DNA of 64,000 nucleotides, taken from Brevibacillus_H ginsengisoli (GTDB taxonomy: Bacteria; Bacillota; Bacilli; Brevibacillales; Brevibacillaceae). Below are positions 1 through 8,088 of this stretch, piece by piece; positions within the stretch are counted from its first letter, which is position 1; each line of letters opens with the position of its first letter. Made by a program: the position numbers and the translations under genes. The notes under the pieces were generated by a model. It saw only the letters and a program-made list of their open reading frames with translations, searched no databases and was not told the origin of the DNA. Location of the stretch: positions 365,467 through 429,466 of the forward strand of contig NZ_JBNJQR010000004.1 of assembly GCF_050113715.1 (NCBI RefSeq). Direction: 5' to 3'.

Positions 1-68
1 CAGTTGTCCCTGAGAATAGAGGAAACGAAGCAACCGAACTCATCCGCTCGTTCGGCGGAAAAGTATAA
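1..68 (+). CDS. 3' end of an unidentified protein (partial, runs off the left edge)
   Basis: Reading from base 3 gives 21 codons ending at TAA 66-68; the visible tail is VVPENRGNEATELIRSFGGKV. A strong terminator hairpin begins six bases later, which supports a real gene end on the plus strand. The tail loosely resembles the end of bacterial general-stress (YflT-like) domains, but it is too short to assign. It converges on the minus-strand gene at 123-338. Confidence 0.5.
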   Translation, partial: VVPENRGNEATELIRSFGGKV

Positions 69-73
69 CAGGC

Positions 74-106
74 GCCACCTTTCCCTCTTATATAAGGAAA
101 GGTGGC
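74..106 (+). terminator. Intrinsic terminator after the partial left-edge gene
   Basis: Perfect 11-bp arms, GCCACCTTTCC (74-84) and GGAAAGGTGGC (96-106), are followed by TATTTTCGTT. The T-rich tail lies on the plus strand, so it serves the gene ending at 68. Confidence 0.8.
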
Positions 107-122
107 TATTTTCGTTGAATCA

Positions 123-338
123 TTAGCGTCTGACCTCAACCATAGAGGTTACATCTCGAAGCGCAAGTCGACGGAAAGATGTCATTTCTGTATTTTCTTT
201 CTCATACGTTGTAATGAAGCAGATATATCCTTTGCTTACATGAGACATGGTGCCATTAATCACAATGCCGTTATACATTTTCACTTCAACCTTTTTGCCG
301 ATCAACTTCATCGCTTTGGAATCAAATCCGAATTTCAT
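123..338 (-). CDS. Small LSm/Hfq-like fold protein (71 aa), function unknown
   Basis: The start ATG at 338 is preceded by GAGGTG at good spacing, which makes this strand the coding one rather than the overlapping plus-strand frames. The protein has an Sm1-like run (LIGKKVEVKMYNGIVINGTM, residues about 12-31), that is, a beta-strand/Gly-Lys-Lys/short-loop pattern as in Sm-fold proteins. The remainder is polar with a basic C-terminus (VEVRR). The Sm-type fold is inferred from this pattern only. It lies downstream of purA beyond that gene's terminator, so it is probably a separate transcript. No catalytic residues are visible. Confidence 0.6.
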   Translation of the reverse strand: MKFGFDSKAMKLIGKKVEVKMYNGIVINGTMSHVSKGYICFITTYEKENTEMTSFRRLALRDVTSMVEVRR

Positions 339-499
339 TACTCAACACCTCATTTTGTTGTGGTATGGGATACCATATGCCCAGAAGGCTGTAACTGGTG
401 ACTGTCCTCTTGATCATTTTTGGAAAAAACTTTTAACAGCTTGACCATGTGTATTGAAACTGTAAGGAGCAACTGGCGAAAAACAGATGAACATAAAAA

Positions 500-521
500 A
501 GACCGTCTATTGAGACGGTCT
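500..521 (-). terminator. Intrinsic terminator of purA
   Basis: GACCGTCT (501-508) pairs with AGACGGTC (513-520). On the minus strand the hairpin is followed by a six-T run (495-500). It lies 25 bases beyond the purA stop. Confidence 0.85.
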
Positions 522-545
522 TTTCGCTTGATACGCAATTATTTG

Positions 546-1832
546 TTACGCGTAAATTCCTCGAACCACAACAGTTTGCTCACGGTCAGGACCAACTGAG
601 AAGATCGAGAGCGGAATTCCTGTTAATTGGGTAATACGCTCGATATAGTGACGAGCATTCTCAGGGAGATCGTTAATGTTAGTAACACCCGTAATATCTT
701 CAGTCCAACCTGGTAGGTCTTCATAAACTGGCTCACACTTCGCCAGAATACGCAAGTTAGCCGGGAACTCTTCAATGATCTCACCATTGTATTTATAAGC
801 GGTACAAATACGCAGCGTCTCAATTCCAGTCAATGTATCTAGCTTGGTAACAGCCAATCCGGTGATTCCACTAACGCGACGTGCGTGACGTACAACCACA
901 CTGTCAAACCACCCAATTCGACGTGGGCGGCCTGTTACTGTTCCAAATTCTGCTCCAACTTCGCGGATATGGTCACCTGTTTCATCCAACAATTCAGTTG
1001 CGAATGGGCCATCACCCACGCGTGTTGTATACGCTTTGGCTACACCAATTACTTGGTGAATTTTCGATGGTCCTACACCAGAGCCAATGGTTACACCACC
1101 AGCAATCGGGTTGGAAGAAGTGACATAAGGATAGGTTCCTTGGTCAATATCAAGCATAACGCCTTGAGCACCTTCAAACAGGACACGATTCCCTTTATCA
1201 ATCACATCATTCAATATAACTGATGTATCTGTCACATATTGACGTATAATTTCAGCGTATCCAAGGTATTCTTCCAAGATATCTTTTAATTCAAATCCAG
1301 TCGTGTTATACAGTTTCTCAAGAACACGGTTTTTCTCAACAAGATTCTGAGTTAACTTACGCTCGAATTCTTCTGGATCCATTAAATCAGCGATACGAAT
1401 ACCGCTGCGCGCAGCTTTATCCATGTAAGCAGGTCCAATCCCTTTACGGGTGGTACCAATTTTATTTTCACCCTTATTATCTTCTTCAACGCTATCCAGT
1501 TTGATATGGTAAGGCATGATAACATGAGCACGATTGCTGATTTTCAAATTCTTAGTGGAGAATCCGAAGCTATGAATGTACTCCAATTCTTTTACGAGTG
1601 CTTTCGGATCAATAACCATCCCGTTACCGATCACGCAAACCTTGTCTTTATAAAAGATTCCAGATGGAATCAAATTCAACTTGTACTTATTTCCACCAAA
1701 AATAATGGTGTGGCCTGCGTTATTCCCCCCTTGATAGCGAGCAACAACCTCAGCTGATTCTGCTAAGTAATCTGTAATTTTACCTTTACCTTCATCGCCC
1801 CATTGGCTCCCGACGACAACTACAGTTGACAT
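546..1832 (-). CDS. purA: Adenylosuccinate synthetase
   Basis: Cytosolic enzyme of AMP synthesis: it joins IMP and aspartate using GTP to give adenylosuccinate. The 428 residues match the usual length. The N-terminal GTP-binding loop GSQWGDEGKGK (residues about 8-18) is intact, with the catalytic Asp in GDEGK. NAGHT (about 38-42) and the later segments TRKGIGPAY and GTVTGRPRR are also present. A GGGAGG ribosome site precedes the ATG. A PurBox pair and a promoter lie upstream and a terminator follows, so it is a monocistronic gene under purine control, located next to dnaB as in Bacillus subtilis. Confidence 0.98.
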   Translation of the reverse strand: MSTVVVVGSQWGDEGKGKITDYLAESAEVVARYQGGNNAGHTIIFGGNKYKLNLIPSGIFYKDKVCVIGNGMVIDPKALVKELEYIHSFGFSTKNLKISNRAHVIMPYHIKLDSVEEDNKGENKIGTTRKGIGPAYMDKAARSGIRIADLMDPEEFERKLTQNLVEKNRVLEKLYNTTGFELKDILEEYLGYAEIIRQYVTDTSVILNDVIDKGNRVLFEGAQGVMLDIDQGTYPYVTSSNPIAGGVTIGSGVGPSKIHQVIGVAKAYTTRVGDGPFATELLDETGDHIREVGAEFGTVTGRPRRIGWFDSVVVRHARRVSGITGLAVTKLDTLTGIETLRICTAYKYNGEIIEEFPANLRILAKCEPVYEDLPGWTEDITGVTNINDLPENARHYIERITQLTGIPLSIFSVGPDREQTVVVRGIYA

Positions 1833-1884
1833 GGAAAAAACCTCCCGATTCTAGTCATATCATACGTTGGGCACAAACAAACTT

Positions 1885-1913
1885 AGTTTACTAAAGTAAA
1901 GTGCGAATGTCAA
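1885..1913 (-). promoter_or_regulatory. purA promoter
   Basis: On the minus strand TTGACA (1908-1913), a 17-base spacer and TAAACT (1885-1890) form a sigma-A-type promoter. It sits about 50 bases before the purA start and directly downstream of the PurBox pair. Confidence 0.65.
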
Positions 1914-1917
1914 CGTA

Positions 1918-1962
1918 AACACGAACAATTATAAAAATAAACTCTTAGTATGTTCGGATGTA
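1918..1962 (-). promoter_or_regulatory. PurR operator (inverted PurBox pair) of purA
   Basis: Two inverted copies of a CGAAC-centred motif are seen: ACGAACAAT at 1921-1929, and the complement of CCGAACATA at 1949-1957. As 14-base boxes they are separated by 17 bases. Bacillus PurR binds two inverted PurBoxes 16-17 bases apart upstream of the -35 element, and that arrangement is what is seen here. One box deviates at the first C (ACGAAC). Confidence 0.65.
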
Positions 1963-1989
1963 GCGAAATATATAATCAAAACAAAAAAA

Positions 1990-2013
1990 TGTGGCAGTTA
2001 TTATCCTGCCACA
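1990..2013 (-). terminator. Terminator overlapping the end of dnaB
   Basis: TGTGGCAG (1990-1997) and CTGCCACA (2006-2013) form the stem. The minus-strand transcript then runs into seven T. The upstream arm is inside the last dnaB codons, so the stop codon lies in the loop. Confidence 0.8.
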
Positions 2014-3350
2014 TCTCGATAGCGATGATCCAAACTAACAAATTTATTATATTCTTTTAGGAACGCCAACTCGACTGTCCCGGTTGGGCCGTTACGTTGC
2101 TTGGCGATAATAACCTCAATTACGTTTTTGGCTTCGGATTCCTTATCGTAGTAGTCATCGCGATACAAGAAAGCGACGATATCAGCATCCTGCTCGATGG
2201 AACCTGATTCACGAATATCGGACATCATCGGTCGTTTATCCTGCCGTTGTTCAACGGAACGACTCAGCTGAGACAAGGCGATAACCGGAACATTCAGCTC
2301 ACGCGCAATTCCTTTTAGCGTACGAGAAATCTCGGATACTTCCTGCTGTCGGTTATCTCCCTTACCACGGCCATGAATTAACTGCAAGTAGTCGATCAGG
2401 ATCATTCCCAACCCTCGTTCCTGCTGCAGTCTTCTGCACTTGGCGCGGATATCCTGTACGGTAACACCTGGTGAGTCATCAATATAAACCGGTGCCTTGG
2501 CCAACGTTCCAATCGCCATCGTCAGCTTCTGCCAATCATCTTCTTCCAGCCAGCCTGTCCGCATTCGTTGCGCATCCAGGTTGCCCTCGGCACAAATCAT
2601 ACGTTGCACCAGCTGGGAAGCCGCCATCTCTAATGAAAAAATAGCGACTGTCTCGCCTGCACGGGCCGCAACATTCTGAGCGACGTTAAGGGCAAAAGCC
2701 GTTTTCCCTACTGAAGGACGTGCAGCCAATATGATTAAGTCGGAACGCTGAAATCCGGAGGTCATCTTATCCAGATCAGGATAACCGGACGGAATGCCCG
2801 TCACATCACCGCGGCGCTGGCTTAAGAATTCGATCCGATCATACGTCTCCATCAAAGCATCGCGTATTGGTGTAAACCCGCCGCTGTTGCGATTCTGAGC
2901 AATCTCTAAAATATATTTTTCCGCATCGGCAATAATCTCTCCAACTTCATCTTCCCGTGAATACCCATCGTTGGCGATCTTCGTAGCCGTCAGAATCAAA
3001 CGACGGAGCAACGCCTTCTCTTCTACAATACGGGCGTAGTATTCAATATTGGCAGCTGTCGGAACTGAACTCGCCAGATCGGTTAAATAGGCGACTCCCC
3101 CGATTTCCTCCAATAGCTTGGCATCCTGTAGCTCTGCCGTTACCGTAACGAGATCGACTGGCTCTCCCTTTTCGTAAAGATCCATCATGACCTTAAAGAT
3201 TCGCTGATGAGAGGAGCGATAAAAGTTTTCGGGGCGAAGGATTTCGATAGCGGTAATCAGAGCTTCCTTGGCTAGGAACACGGCACCAAGAACGGATTGC
3301 TCAGCTTCTATATTTTGCGGTGGCACACGATCCATGAACAGCTCGCTCAC
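2001..3350 (-). CDS. dnaB: Replicative DNA helicase (DnaB family; DnaC in B. subtilis)
   Basis: Hexameric 5'-3' helicase that unwinds DNA ahead of the replication fork. The 449-residue protein has the N-terminal DnaB domain (MDRVPPQNIEAEQSVLG) and a RecA-type ATPase domain with Walker A ARPSVGKTAFALN (about residue 208) and Walker B ILIDYLQLI. An internal ATG six codons into the frame is a possible start; GTG at 3350 is preferred because GAGGG lies 7 bases upstream. It follows rplI by 39 bases and is probably the last gene of the yybS-gdpP-rplI-dnaB transcript, as in Bacillus. Confidence 0.96.
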   Translation of the reverse strand: MSELFMDRVPPQNIEAEQSVLGAVFLAKEALITAIEILRPENFYRSSHQRIFKVMMDLYEKGEPVDLVTVTAELQDAKLLEEIGGVAYLTDLASSVPTAANIEYYARIVEEKALLRRLILTATKIANDGYSREDEVGEIIADAEKYILEIAQNRNSGGFTPIRDALMETYDRIEFLSQRRGDVTGIPSGYPDLDKMTSGFQRSDLIILAARPSVGKTAFALNVAQNVAARAGETVAIFSLEMAASQLVQRMICAEGNLDAQRMRTGWLEEDDWQKLTMAIGTLAKAPVYIDDSPGVTVQDIRAKCRRLQQERGLGMILIDYLQLIHGRGKGDNRQQEVSEISRTLKGIARELNVPVIALSQLSRSVEQRQDKRPMMSDIRESGSIEQDADIVAFLYRDDYYDKESEAKNVIEVIIAKQRNGPTGTVELAFLKEYNKFVSLDHRYRDVAG

Positions 3351-3389
3351 ATCTTATCCCTCACTTACTGCCTGTTATTTGACTCGTAT

Positions 3390-3833
3390 TTATTCCTCTA
3401 CTACGTGTACCTTCAAAGTAGCTGTCACATCGTGGTGAAGTTTTACTTTTACTTGAGTTACACCTAGTGAACGGATCGCTTCCATGTCTAATTTGCGTTT
3501 ATCCAACTTAATTTTAAACTGTTTCTCTAAAGCTTCAACTACTTGTTTACTGGAAATTGCCCCAAACAAACGACCGCCTTGGCCAGCTTTTCCAGTTAAT
3601 TTAACTGTCATCTCATCCATCTTGGCTGCAAGCTCTTGTGCTTCCAGCTTTTCTTGCTCTTTGCGCTTCTCCATGCTTTTTTGTTGCGCTTCATGAGTTT
3701 TGACATTACCTTCTGTCGCTTCTTTTACCAAACCTCTTGGCAGCAAGAAGTTGCGTACATAACCTTCAGAGAGATCCTTGATATCGCCTTTTTTTCCTTG
3801 TCCTTTTACATCTTTAAGAAAAATAACTCGCAT
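3390..3833 (-). CDS. rplI: 50S ribosomal protein L9
   Basis: Large-subunit protein that binds 23S rRNA near the L1 stalk. The N-terminal RNA-binding domain (MRVIFLKDVKGQGKKGDI, GYVRNFLLPRGLV) is followed by a long charged connecting helix rich in K, E and Q (residues about 45-75) and a C-terminal domain, for 147 residues in total, the family length. AGGAGG precedes the ATG. It lies 24 bases downstream of gdpP and upstream of dnaB. Confidence 0.98.
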   Translation of the reverse strand: MRVIFLKDVKGQGKKGDIKDLSEGYVRNFLLPRGLVKEATEGNVKTHEAQQKSMEKRKEQEKLEAQELAAKMDEMTVKLTGKAGQGGRLFGAISSKQVVEALEKQFKIKLDKRKLDMEAIRSLGVTQVKVKLHHDVTATLKVHVVEE

Positions 3834-3857
3834 CTTATATTCCTCCTCTTTACAACC

Positions 3858-5792
3858 CTAACGATCTAATACTTCCTTGAGTTGTTGGACGGCTTCCTCT
3901 ATTGTGATATCACTGAGTTGACAAGCTGCGCCTGTCAAGTGACCTCCACCGCCTAGCTGCTCCATAATCGATTGAACGTTCATATCACCCAGTGAACGGG
4001 CGCTAATCAAAACGGTGTTATCCGCACGCTTGGCAACCACAAATGATGCTTGTATACCAGAAAGCGTTAACAAAAGCTCTGCCGCTTGGGCTACTTCTAC
4101 CTGTGTATAGGATTCATCCTGACTGCCAGTCGAAATCGCTAAACTGCCACGGTATATCTCCGTATTCATGACAATCCGTGCCCGCTTCACAAAATGCTGC
4201 AGATCTTCTTTAAGGAAGCGCTGAACCATCGCGGTATCGGCCCCGTTACGTCGCAAGAATGACGCAGCCTCAAAGGTCCTCGACCCTGTACGGAAAGCAA
4301 AGCTCTTCGTATCCACCACGATACCAGACAACAAAGATGTCGCGATCAGGTTGTCGATATTAATTCGGTCACTCTGATACTGCAAAAGCTCTGTGACAAG
4401 CTCCGATGTCGAGGATGCGTACGGTTCCAAATAAATCAGTACCGGATCATTCACAAATTCTTCAGCCCGTCTGTGGTGATCGATTACGACGATCCGGTTC
4501 GTCTCTTGTAATAATCTCGGCTCAATTGTAAGAGACGGACGATGAGTATCGACAATCACGAGCAAAGTACGGCCCGAGATGAGGTGCATGGATTGCTCTG
4601 GTGTTACAAACGATTCCGAAAGCGACTCATGCTCGGCTACTTCCTTCATCAGCCGCTCAATAGACTGATTCACTTCATCCAAAACAATATAGCCGACTTT
4701 GTTATGAATCTGCACAGATTTCAAGACACCTAACGAAGCCCCGATGGAGTCCATATCCGGGTGCTTATGGCCCATGATAATCACGTGATCCGCTTCGTGA
4801 ATAAGGTCACGCAAGGCATGCGCGATAACCCTTGCCCTTACACGAGTTCGCTTTTCTACCGCATTGGATTTTCCGCCGTAGAACGATAGCTTGTTACCCA
4901 CCTTGACTGCCGCCTGGTCTCCACCGCGTCCAAGTGCGATATCCAAGCTGGATTGCGCAATTTGCCCCAGCTCAATATACGATGAAACACCTGCCGCTAC
5001 CCCAATACTTAATGTAATCGGGATTTTGTTATCCGCGGTCATTTCCCTTACGACGTCAAGAATATCGAAGCGGCTTTCCTCCAGCTTATCCAGCGTCTGA
5101 CGGTCGAATAACGCCAAGAACTTATCTGCTGTAAAGCGACGCAAATAGATGCCATTCTTGGTTGCCCATTCATTAATGACACCAGCCACACTAGTGGAGA
5201 GAAGTGTACGGCTTTGATCATCCATGACCTGCCCCACTTCATCCAGATTGTCCAGATGAATAATGGCAATAACGGACTTCTCATAGTTATAGCGAAGTAG
5301 TAGTTCCTTATGTTCACTGATATCAGTAAAATACAGCAGTCGTTCTTCTGGACGAACCAGGACCTCATAGATCCGATCGTTGTAGGTGAGTTCCAGACGT
5401 TTTTGATCAGGTTTAAGCTCAAGTCCAGGAAACACATCCGCCAAGCTTTTACTAATCAATCCTTCTTCGCCTGTAATCTCCTGCATATATGGATTGGTCC
5501 ATTCAATATCCTTGTCCTCGTTGTAGAGCAAAATGCCAAGAGGCATCTCTTGAATGACGCTTTCACCAGCTTTTTTTACCCTGTGACTGATGGTTGCCAA
5601 ATACAGACGAAGCTCTCGTTGAAACGTTCTCTCCATCTGCACAGTATAAAAGACCAAACCGATTACACACACAATGCCAAGTGCTCCATACATCCAGTGG
5701 TATATGGTTAGAATCGCTAACAGCATCATAATGAAGCTGAGAGCTAAGACCATATGTAGCCCATACCAGCGCTTTAAAAGGAACTTGGGCAT
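3858..5792 (-). CDS. gdpP: Cyclic-di-AMP phosphodiesterase GdpP (YybT)
   Basis: Membrane-bound enzyme that hydrolyses the second messenger cyclic di-AMP to pApA. The 644 residues fit the family in order: two N-terminal membrane helices (about 10-55), a PAS domain (about 70-150), a degenerate GGDEF domain lacking a GGDEF signature (about 160-300), then DHH and DHHA1 phosphodiesterase domains. Catalytic motifs visible are GHKHPDMDSIGAS, VIDHHRR, VDTKSF and GGGGHLTGAA. It is 16 bases downstream of yybS and 24 bases upstream of rplI. Its presence ties in with the cyclic-di-AMP riboswitch and KdpD-type sensor at 43.7-51.3 kb. Confidence 0.96.
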   Translation of the reverse strand: MPKFLLKRWYGLHMVLALSFIMMLLAILTIYHWMYGALGIVCVIGLVFYTVQMERTFQRELRLYLATISHRVKKAGESVIQEMPLGILLYNEDKDIEWTNPYMQEITGEEGLISKSLADVFPGLELKPDQKRLELTYNDRIYEVLVRPEERLLYFTDISEHKELLLRYNYEKSVIAIIHLDNLDEVGQVMDDQSRTLLSTSVAGVINEWATKNGIYLRRFTADKFLALFDRQTLDKLEESRFDILDVVREMTADNKIPITLSIGVAAGVSSYIELGQIAQSSLDIALGRGGDQAAVKVGNKLSFYGGKSNAVEKRTRVRARVIAHALRDLIHEADHVIIMGHKHPDMDSIGASLGVLKSVQIHNKVGYIVLDEVNQSIERLMKEVAEHESLSESFVTPEQSMHLISGRTLLVIVDTHRPSLTIEPRLLQETNRIVVIDHHRRAEEFVNDPVLIYLEPYASSTSELVTELLQYQSDRINIDNLIATSLLSGIVVDTKSFAFRTGSRTFEAASFLRRNGADTAMVQRFLKEDLQHFVKRARIVMNTEIYRGSLAISTGSQDESYTQVEVAQAAELLLTLSGIQASFVVAKRADNTVLISARSLGDMNVQSIMEQLGGGGHLTGAACQLSDITIEEAVQQLKEVLDR

Positions 5793-5808
5793 TTCCTCAG
5801 CTCCTCTT

Positions 5809-6738
5809 TTACATTCTTCTTTCTATCCGGTTCCGCAAACCAATTCCTAAATCAAAGATGCCTAGTAAACTTAGTATAGTATTTAGGGGAGTAAAAATAA
5901 ATACAATAAGCAACCATGTGAATTTATTCCATCCCTTGATGTGAAACCAAAAGAAACAAAAACTTAACCCTTGAATCGTAAAAAGTATCTCTAACACAAA
6001 TCGAAGGTTCAGGATTGCCTTCCCGTAAAAAGTCCCGGAAACGGACTGATAGAAAAGCATCATAAACAGTAACGTTAAGAAGTAATAGTAAATCAACGAA
6101 CGAGGTAAACTCCACTCCCTAAATGGCTTCAACGCAGGAATAGGAGAGCCCAACCGCTTAGTGATGATTCGAGACATCCAGTGATTCAAGCCACTGACCA
6201 TAAAGCTCGTCATCATAATAGATGCCGGGAACAAAGAAATCATCATTTCAAAATTCTTCTCGATAAAATCCCGATACTGTGCTTCTGTCATATTTGCGGG
6301 CAAGCTGGGAATCGGCATTGCCTCCACTTCTGTAATCACTTGTTTTAGCTGTCCCACGATATCAACATTCAATCCGTAAATGGAGATTACCAGGAAGCTG
6401 ATAATGGTCAGGAGCATAGCACCCGCTCCGCCCAACACTGCAGGGATGGCTGTCTTCTTCTTTTGGTATAGATAACCCATAACCAATCCTACAGTAGCCA
6501 ACATAACAGCAGGCAAAATCATAAACGGTCCACTGATGATCAGACTCAGTAATCCAAAAGTCGCAATAATAAACAACATATCGCGGAGTGCTCTTTGTCG
6601 GGCCAGCAAAATAAACGGAATCGGAATGATCATTAAGACTAAACCACCTAATAATGTATAGGTAGCCAATAGCAGAAACACTGTTGCGATTCCCAGCATA
6701 ATGGCGTTTTCCGCTAGTTGTCTTGTCCGATTGAACAT
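5809..6738 (-). CDS. yybS: DUF2232 multi-pass membrane protein (YybS family)
   Basis: The 309-residue very hydrophobic protein has about eight predicted membrane segments, including paired segments near residues 10-60, 75-120 and 170-190 and a C-terminal cluster. It ends in a basic tail (RNRIERRM). The family has no established function. It sits immediately upstream of gdpP, the conserved Bacillales order. The ATG is preceded by GAGGGGG. It is probably the first gene of the transcript leading to dnaB. Confidence 0.9.
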   Translation of the reverse strand: MFNRTRQLAENAIMLGIATVFLLLATYTLLGGLVLMIIPIPFILLARQRALRDMLFIIATFGLLSLIISGPFMILPAVMLATVGLVMGYLYQKKKTAIPAVLGGAGAMLLTIISFLVISIYGLNVDIVGQLKQVITEVEAMPIPSLPANMTEAQYRDFIEKNFEMMISLFPASIMMTSFMVSGLNHWMSRIITKRLGSPIPALKPFREWSLPRSLIYYYFLTLLFMMLFYQSVSGTFYGKAILNLRFVLEILFTIQGLSFCFFWFHIKGWNKFTWLLIVFIFTPLNTILSLLGIFDLGIGLRNRIERRM

Positions 6739-6835
6739 GTATAAGCTACCCCCTCTCTAGTGGTAATTCCAAACTTGCTACTATGTAAACAATTGGTCGC
6801 TTTCATTATCATATCATATGTCAGTAGATAGTAAA

Positions 6836-6864
6836 AAAGAGGGTCACTCAATCGTGCCCCTCTT
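6836..6864 (-). terminator. Terminator of the rpsF-ssb-rpsR operon
   Basis: AAGAGGGGCAC and GTGACCCTCTT, read on the minus strand, form a long stem with one mismatch, followed by a T run. It begins just after the rpsR stop. Confidence 0.88.
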
Positions 6865-6881
6865 CTTTATATGGTTCAAAC

Positions 6882-7112
6882 TTATTCAGCAGTATATGGT
6901 AACAATGCTACTTGACGAGCACGTTTGATCGCGATTGTCAAAGCACGTTGATACTTCGCGGAAGTACCAGTAACACGGCGAGGTAAGATTTTACCGCGCT
7001 CGCTGATGAACTTTCTCAGCAAATCGATATCTTTATAATCGATCTTTTTGATCTTGTTCACTGTGAAGAAGCAAACTTTACGACGTTTATTCGGACGTCC
7101 TTTGCGTGCCAT
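6882..7112 (-). CDS. rpsR: 30S ribosomal protein S18
   Basis: Small-subunit protein that binds 16S rRNA next to S6. The 76 residues carry the S18 core, DYKDIDLLRKFISERGKILP and RRVTGTSAKYQRALTIAIKR. The N-terminal stretch is basic (MARKGRPNKRRKVCFF). It is the third gene of rpsF-ssb-rpsR, 63 bases after ssb, with GGGAGGG before the ATG, and is followed by a strong terminator. Confidence 0.98.
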   Translation of the reverse strand: MARKGRPNKRRKVCFFTVNKIKKIDYKDIDLLRKFISERGKILPRRVTGTSAKYQRALTIAIKRARQVALLPYTAE

Positions 7113-7175
7113 GAAAAGTCCCTCCCTTTCTTAAGGAATGTGATAATTTCTTAATGACTTCTAGCTACTACTTCG

Positions 7176-7634
7176 TTAGAACGGCAGGTCATCGTCAGAA
7201 ATATTGATCGGTTTCCCTGCATCAGCGAAAGGATCGTTAAACGGATCGAAGTCATTACCTTTGCTAGCTGGCTTGGAACCTCCACCAAATCCGGGATCGA
7301 ATCCGTTCCCTTCTTCTTTAGAGCCTAAGAACTGAACATTTTCCGCCACGACTTCTGTTACGTATACTTTTTTACCCTCTTTATTATCATAGGATCTGGA
7401 TTGAATACGACCTTCTACTGCAGCTTGTCTACCTTTTCTCAGATAGTTGGCGCATAAGTCGGCTAATTTACTCCAAGCCACGATGTTAATGAAGTCAGCT
7501 TCACGCTCGCCAGTTTGACTGGTACGGGCACGACTCACTGCCAGAGTAAAAGTGGTAACAGCGGTGCCATTTGGTGTGTAACGCAGTTCTGGATCCTTCG
7601 TAAGCCTGCCGATAAGAATAACTCGATTCAGCAT
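7176..7634 (-). CDS. ssb: Single-stranded DNA-binding protein
   Basis: Binds single-stranded DNA during replication, recombination and repair, and recruits partners through its acidic tip. The OB-fold (MLNRVILIGRLTKDPELRYT to about residue 105) is followed by a Gly/Asp/Pro-rich linker and the conserved tail DDDLPF. The start ATG at 7634 lies 8 bases after GGAGG; a TTG two codons upstream would sit only about 3 bases from it, so 7634 is preferred (152 residues). It lies between rpsF and rpsR, the conserved operon. Confidence 0.97.
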   Translation of the reverse strand: MLNRVILIGRLTKDPELRYTPNGTAVTTFTLAVSRARTSQTGEREADFINIVAWSKLADLCANYLRKGRQAAVEGRIQSRSYDNKEGKKVYVTEVVAENVQFLGSKEEGNGFDPGFGGGSKPASKGNDFDPFNDPFADAGKPINISDDDLPF

Positions 7635-7658
7635 GAACAAAACCTCCGCAGACGACTA

Positions 7659-7946
7659 TTACTGTTCTTCTCTTACGAAGAGGAAGCGAATAACGTCGTC
7701 GTTAATTTTCATCAGACGCTCAGCTTCTGCTACTGCATCAGCATTCGCTTTGAAGTTCATCAAAACATAGAAACCATCACGGAACTTTTTGATTTCATAA
7801 GCAAGACGACGCTTACCCATTTCTTGAAGTTTGGTGATTTCTCCACCGAAGCTAGTAACGACTTCGCTGTAACGAGCTACGTTCGCTTTCACTTTCTCTT
7901 CTTCAAGGTCTGGACGTAATACGTACATTACTTCGTATTGACGCAT
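7659..7946 (-). CDS. rpsF: 30S ribosomal protein S6
   Basis: Small-subunit protein that forms a heterodimer with S18 on 16S rRNA. The 95 residues start MRQYEVMYVLRPDLEEEKV and contain the typical LAYEIKKFRDGFYVLMNFKA core. AAGGAGGTG gives a near-perfect ribosome site. It is the first gene of rpsF-ssb-rpsR. In Firmicutes this operon is often autoregulated by S6:S18 binding to the leader RNA, and a short GCCC/GGGC hairpin followed by CCG sits in this leader (about 7974-7986). That link is inference. Confidence 0.98.
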   Translation of the reverse strand: MRQYEVMYVLRPDLEEEKVKANVARYSEVVTSFGGEITKLQEMGKRRLAYEIKKFRDGFYVLMNFKANADAVAEAERLMKINDDVIRFLFVREEQ

Positions 7947-8032
7947 ACCTTTTTCACCTCCTTTTGGACTAAACGGCCCTGTACGGGCAAGGAGCGAGTG
8001 CTAGTTGGAAACATAACAGTGATGCACCCAAT

Positions 8033-8061
8033 AAAATACTCGCATTCTTGTATTGTATCAA
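8033..8061 (-). promoter_or_regulatory. Probable rpsF operon promoter
   Basis: Read on the minus strand: TTGATA (8056-8061), a 17-base spacer, then TATTTT (8033-8038), about 87 bases before the rpsF start. The -10 element is imperfect. Confidence 0.5.
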
Positions 8062-8088
8062 ATTACTCCTTGCTAGGCAAGGTGGAAA

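Noticed and set aside
102..401. Plus-strand frame over the LSm-like gene
   Set aside because: No ribosome site, it begins within the terminator arm, and the minus-strand frame has a clear GAGGTG.
350..538. Minus-strand 62-codon frame downstream of purA
   Set aside because: It runs through the purA terminator hairpin and has no plausible ribosome site.
8067..8081. CCTTGC/GCAAGG hairpin after ychF as a terminator
   Set aside because: The stem is only 6 bp and is not followed by a T-run on the minus strand; too weak to list.
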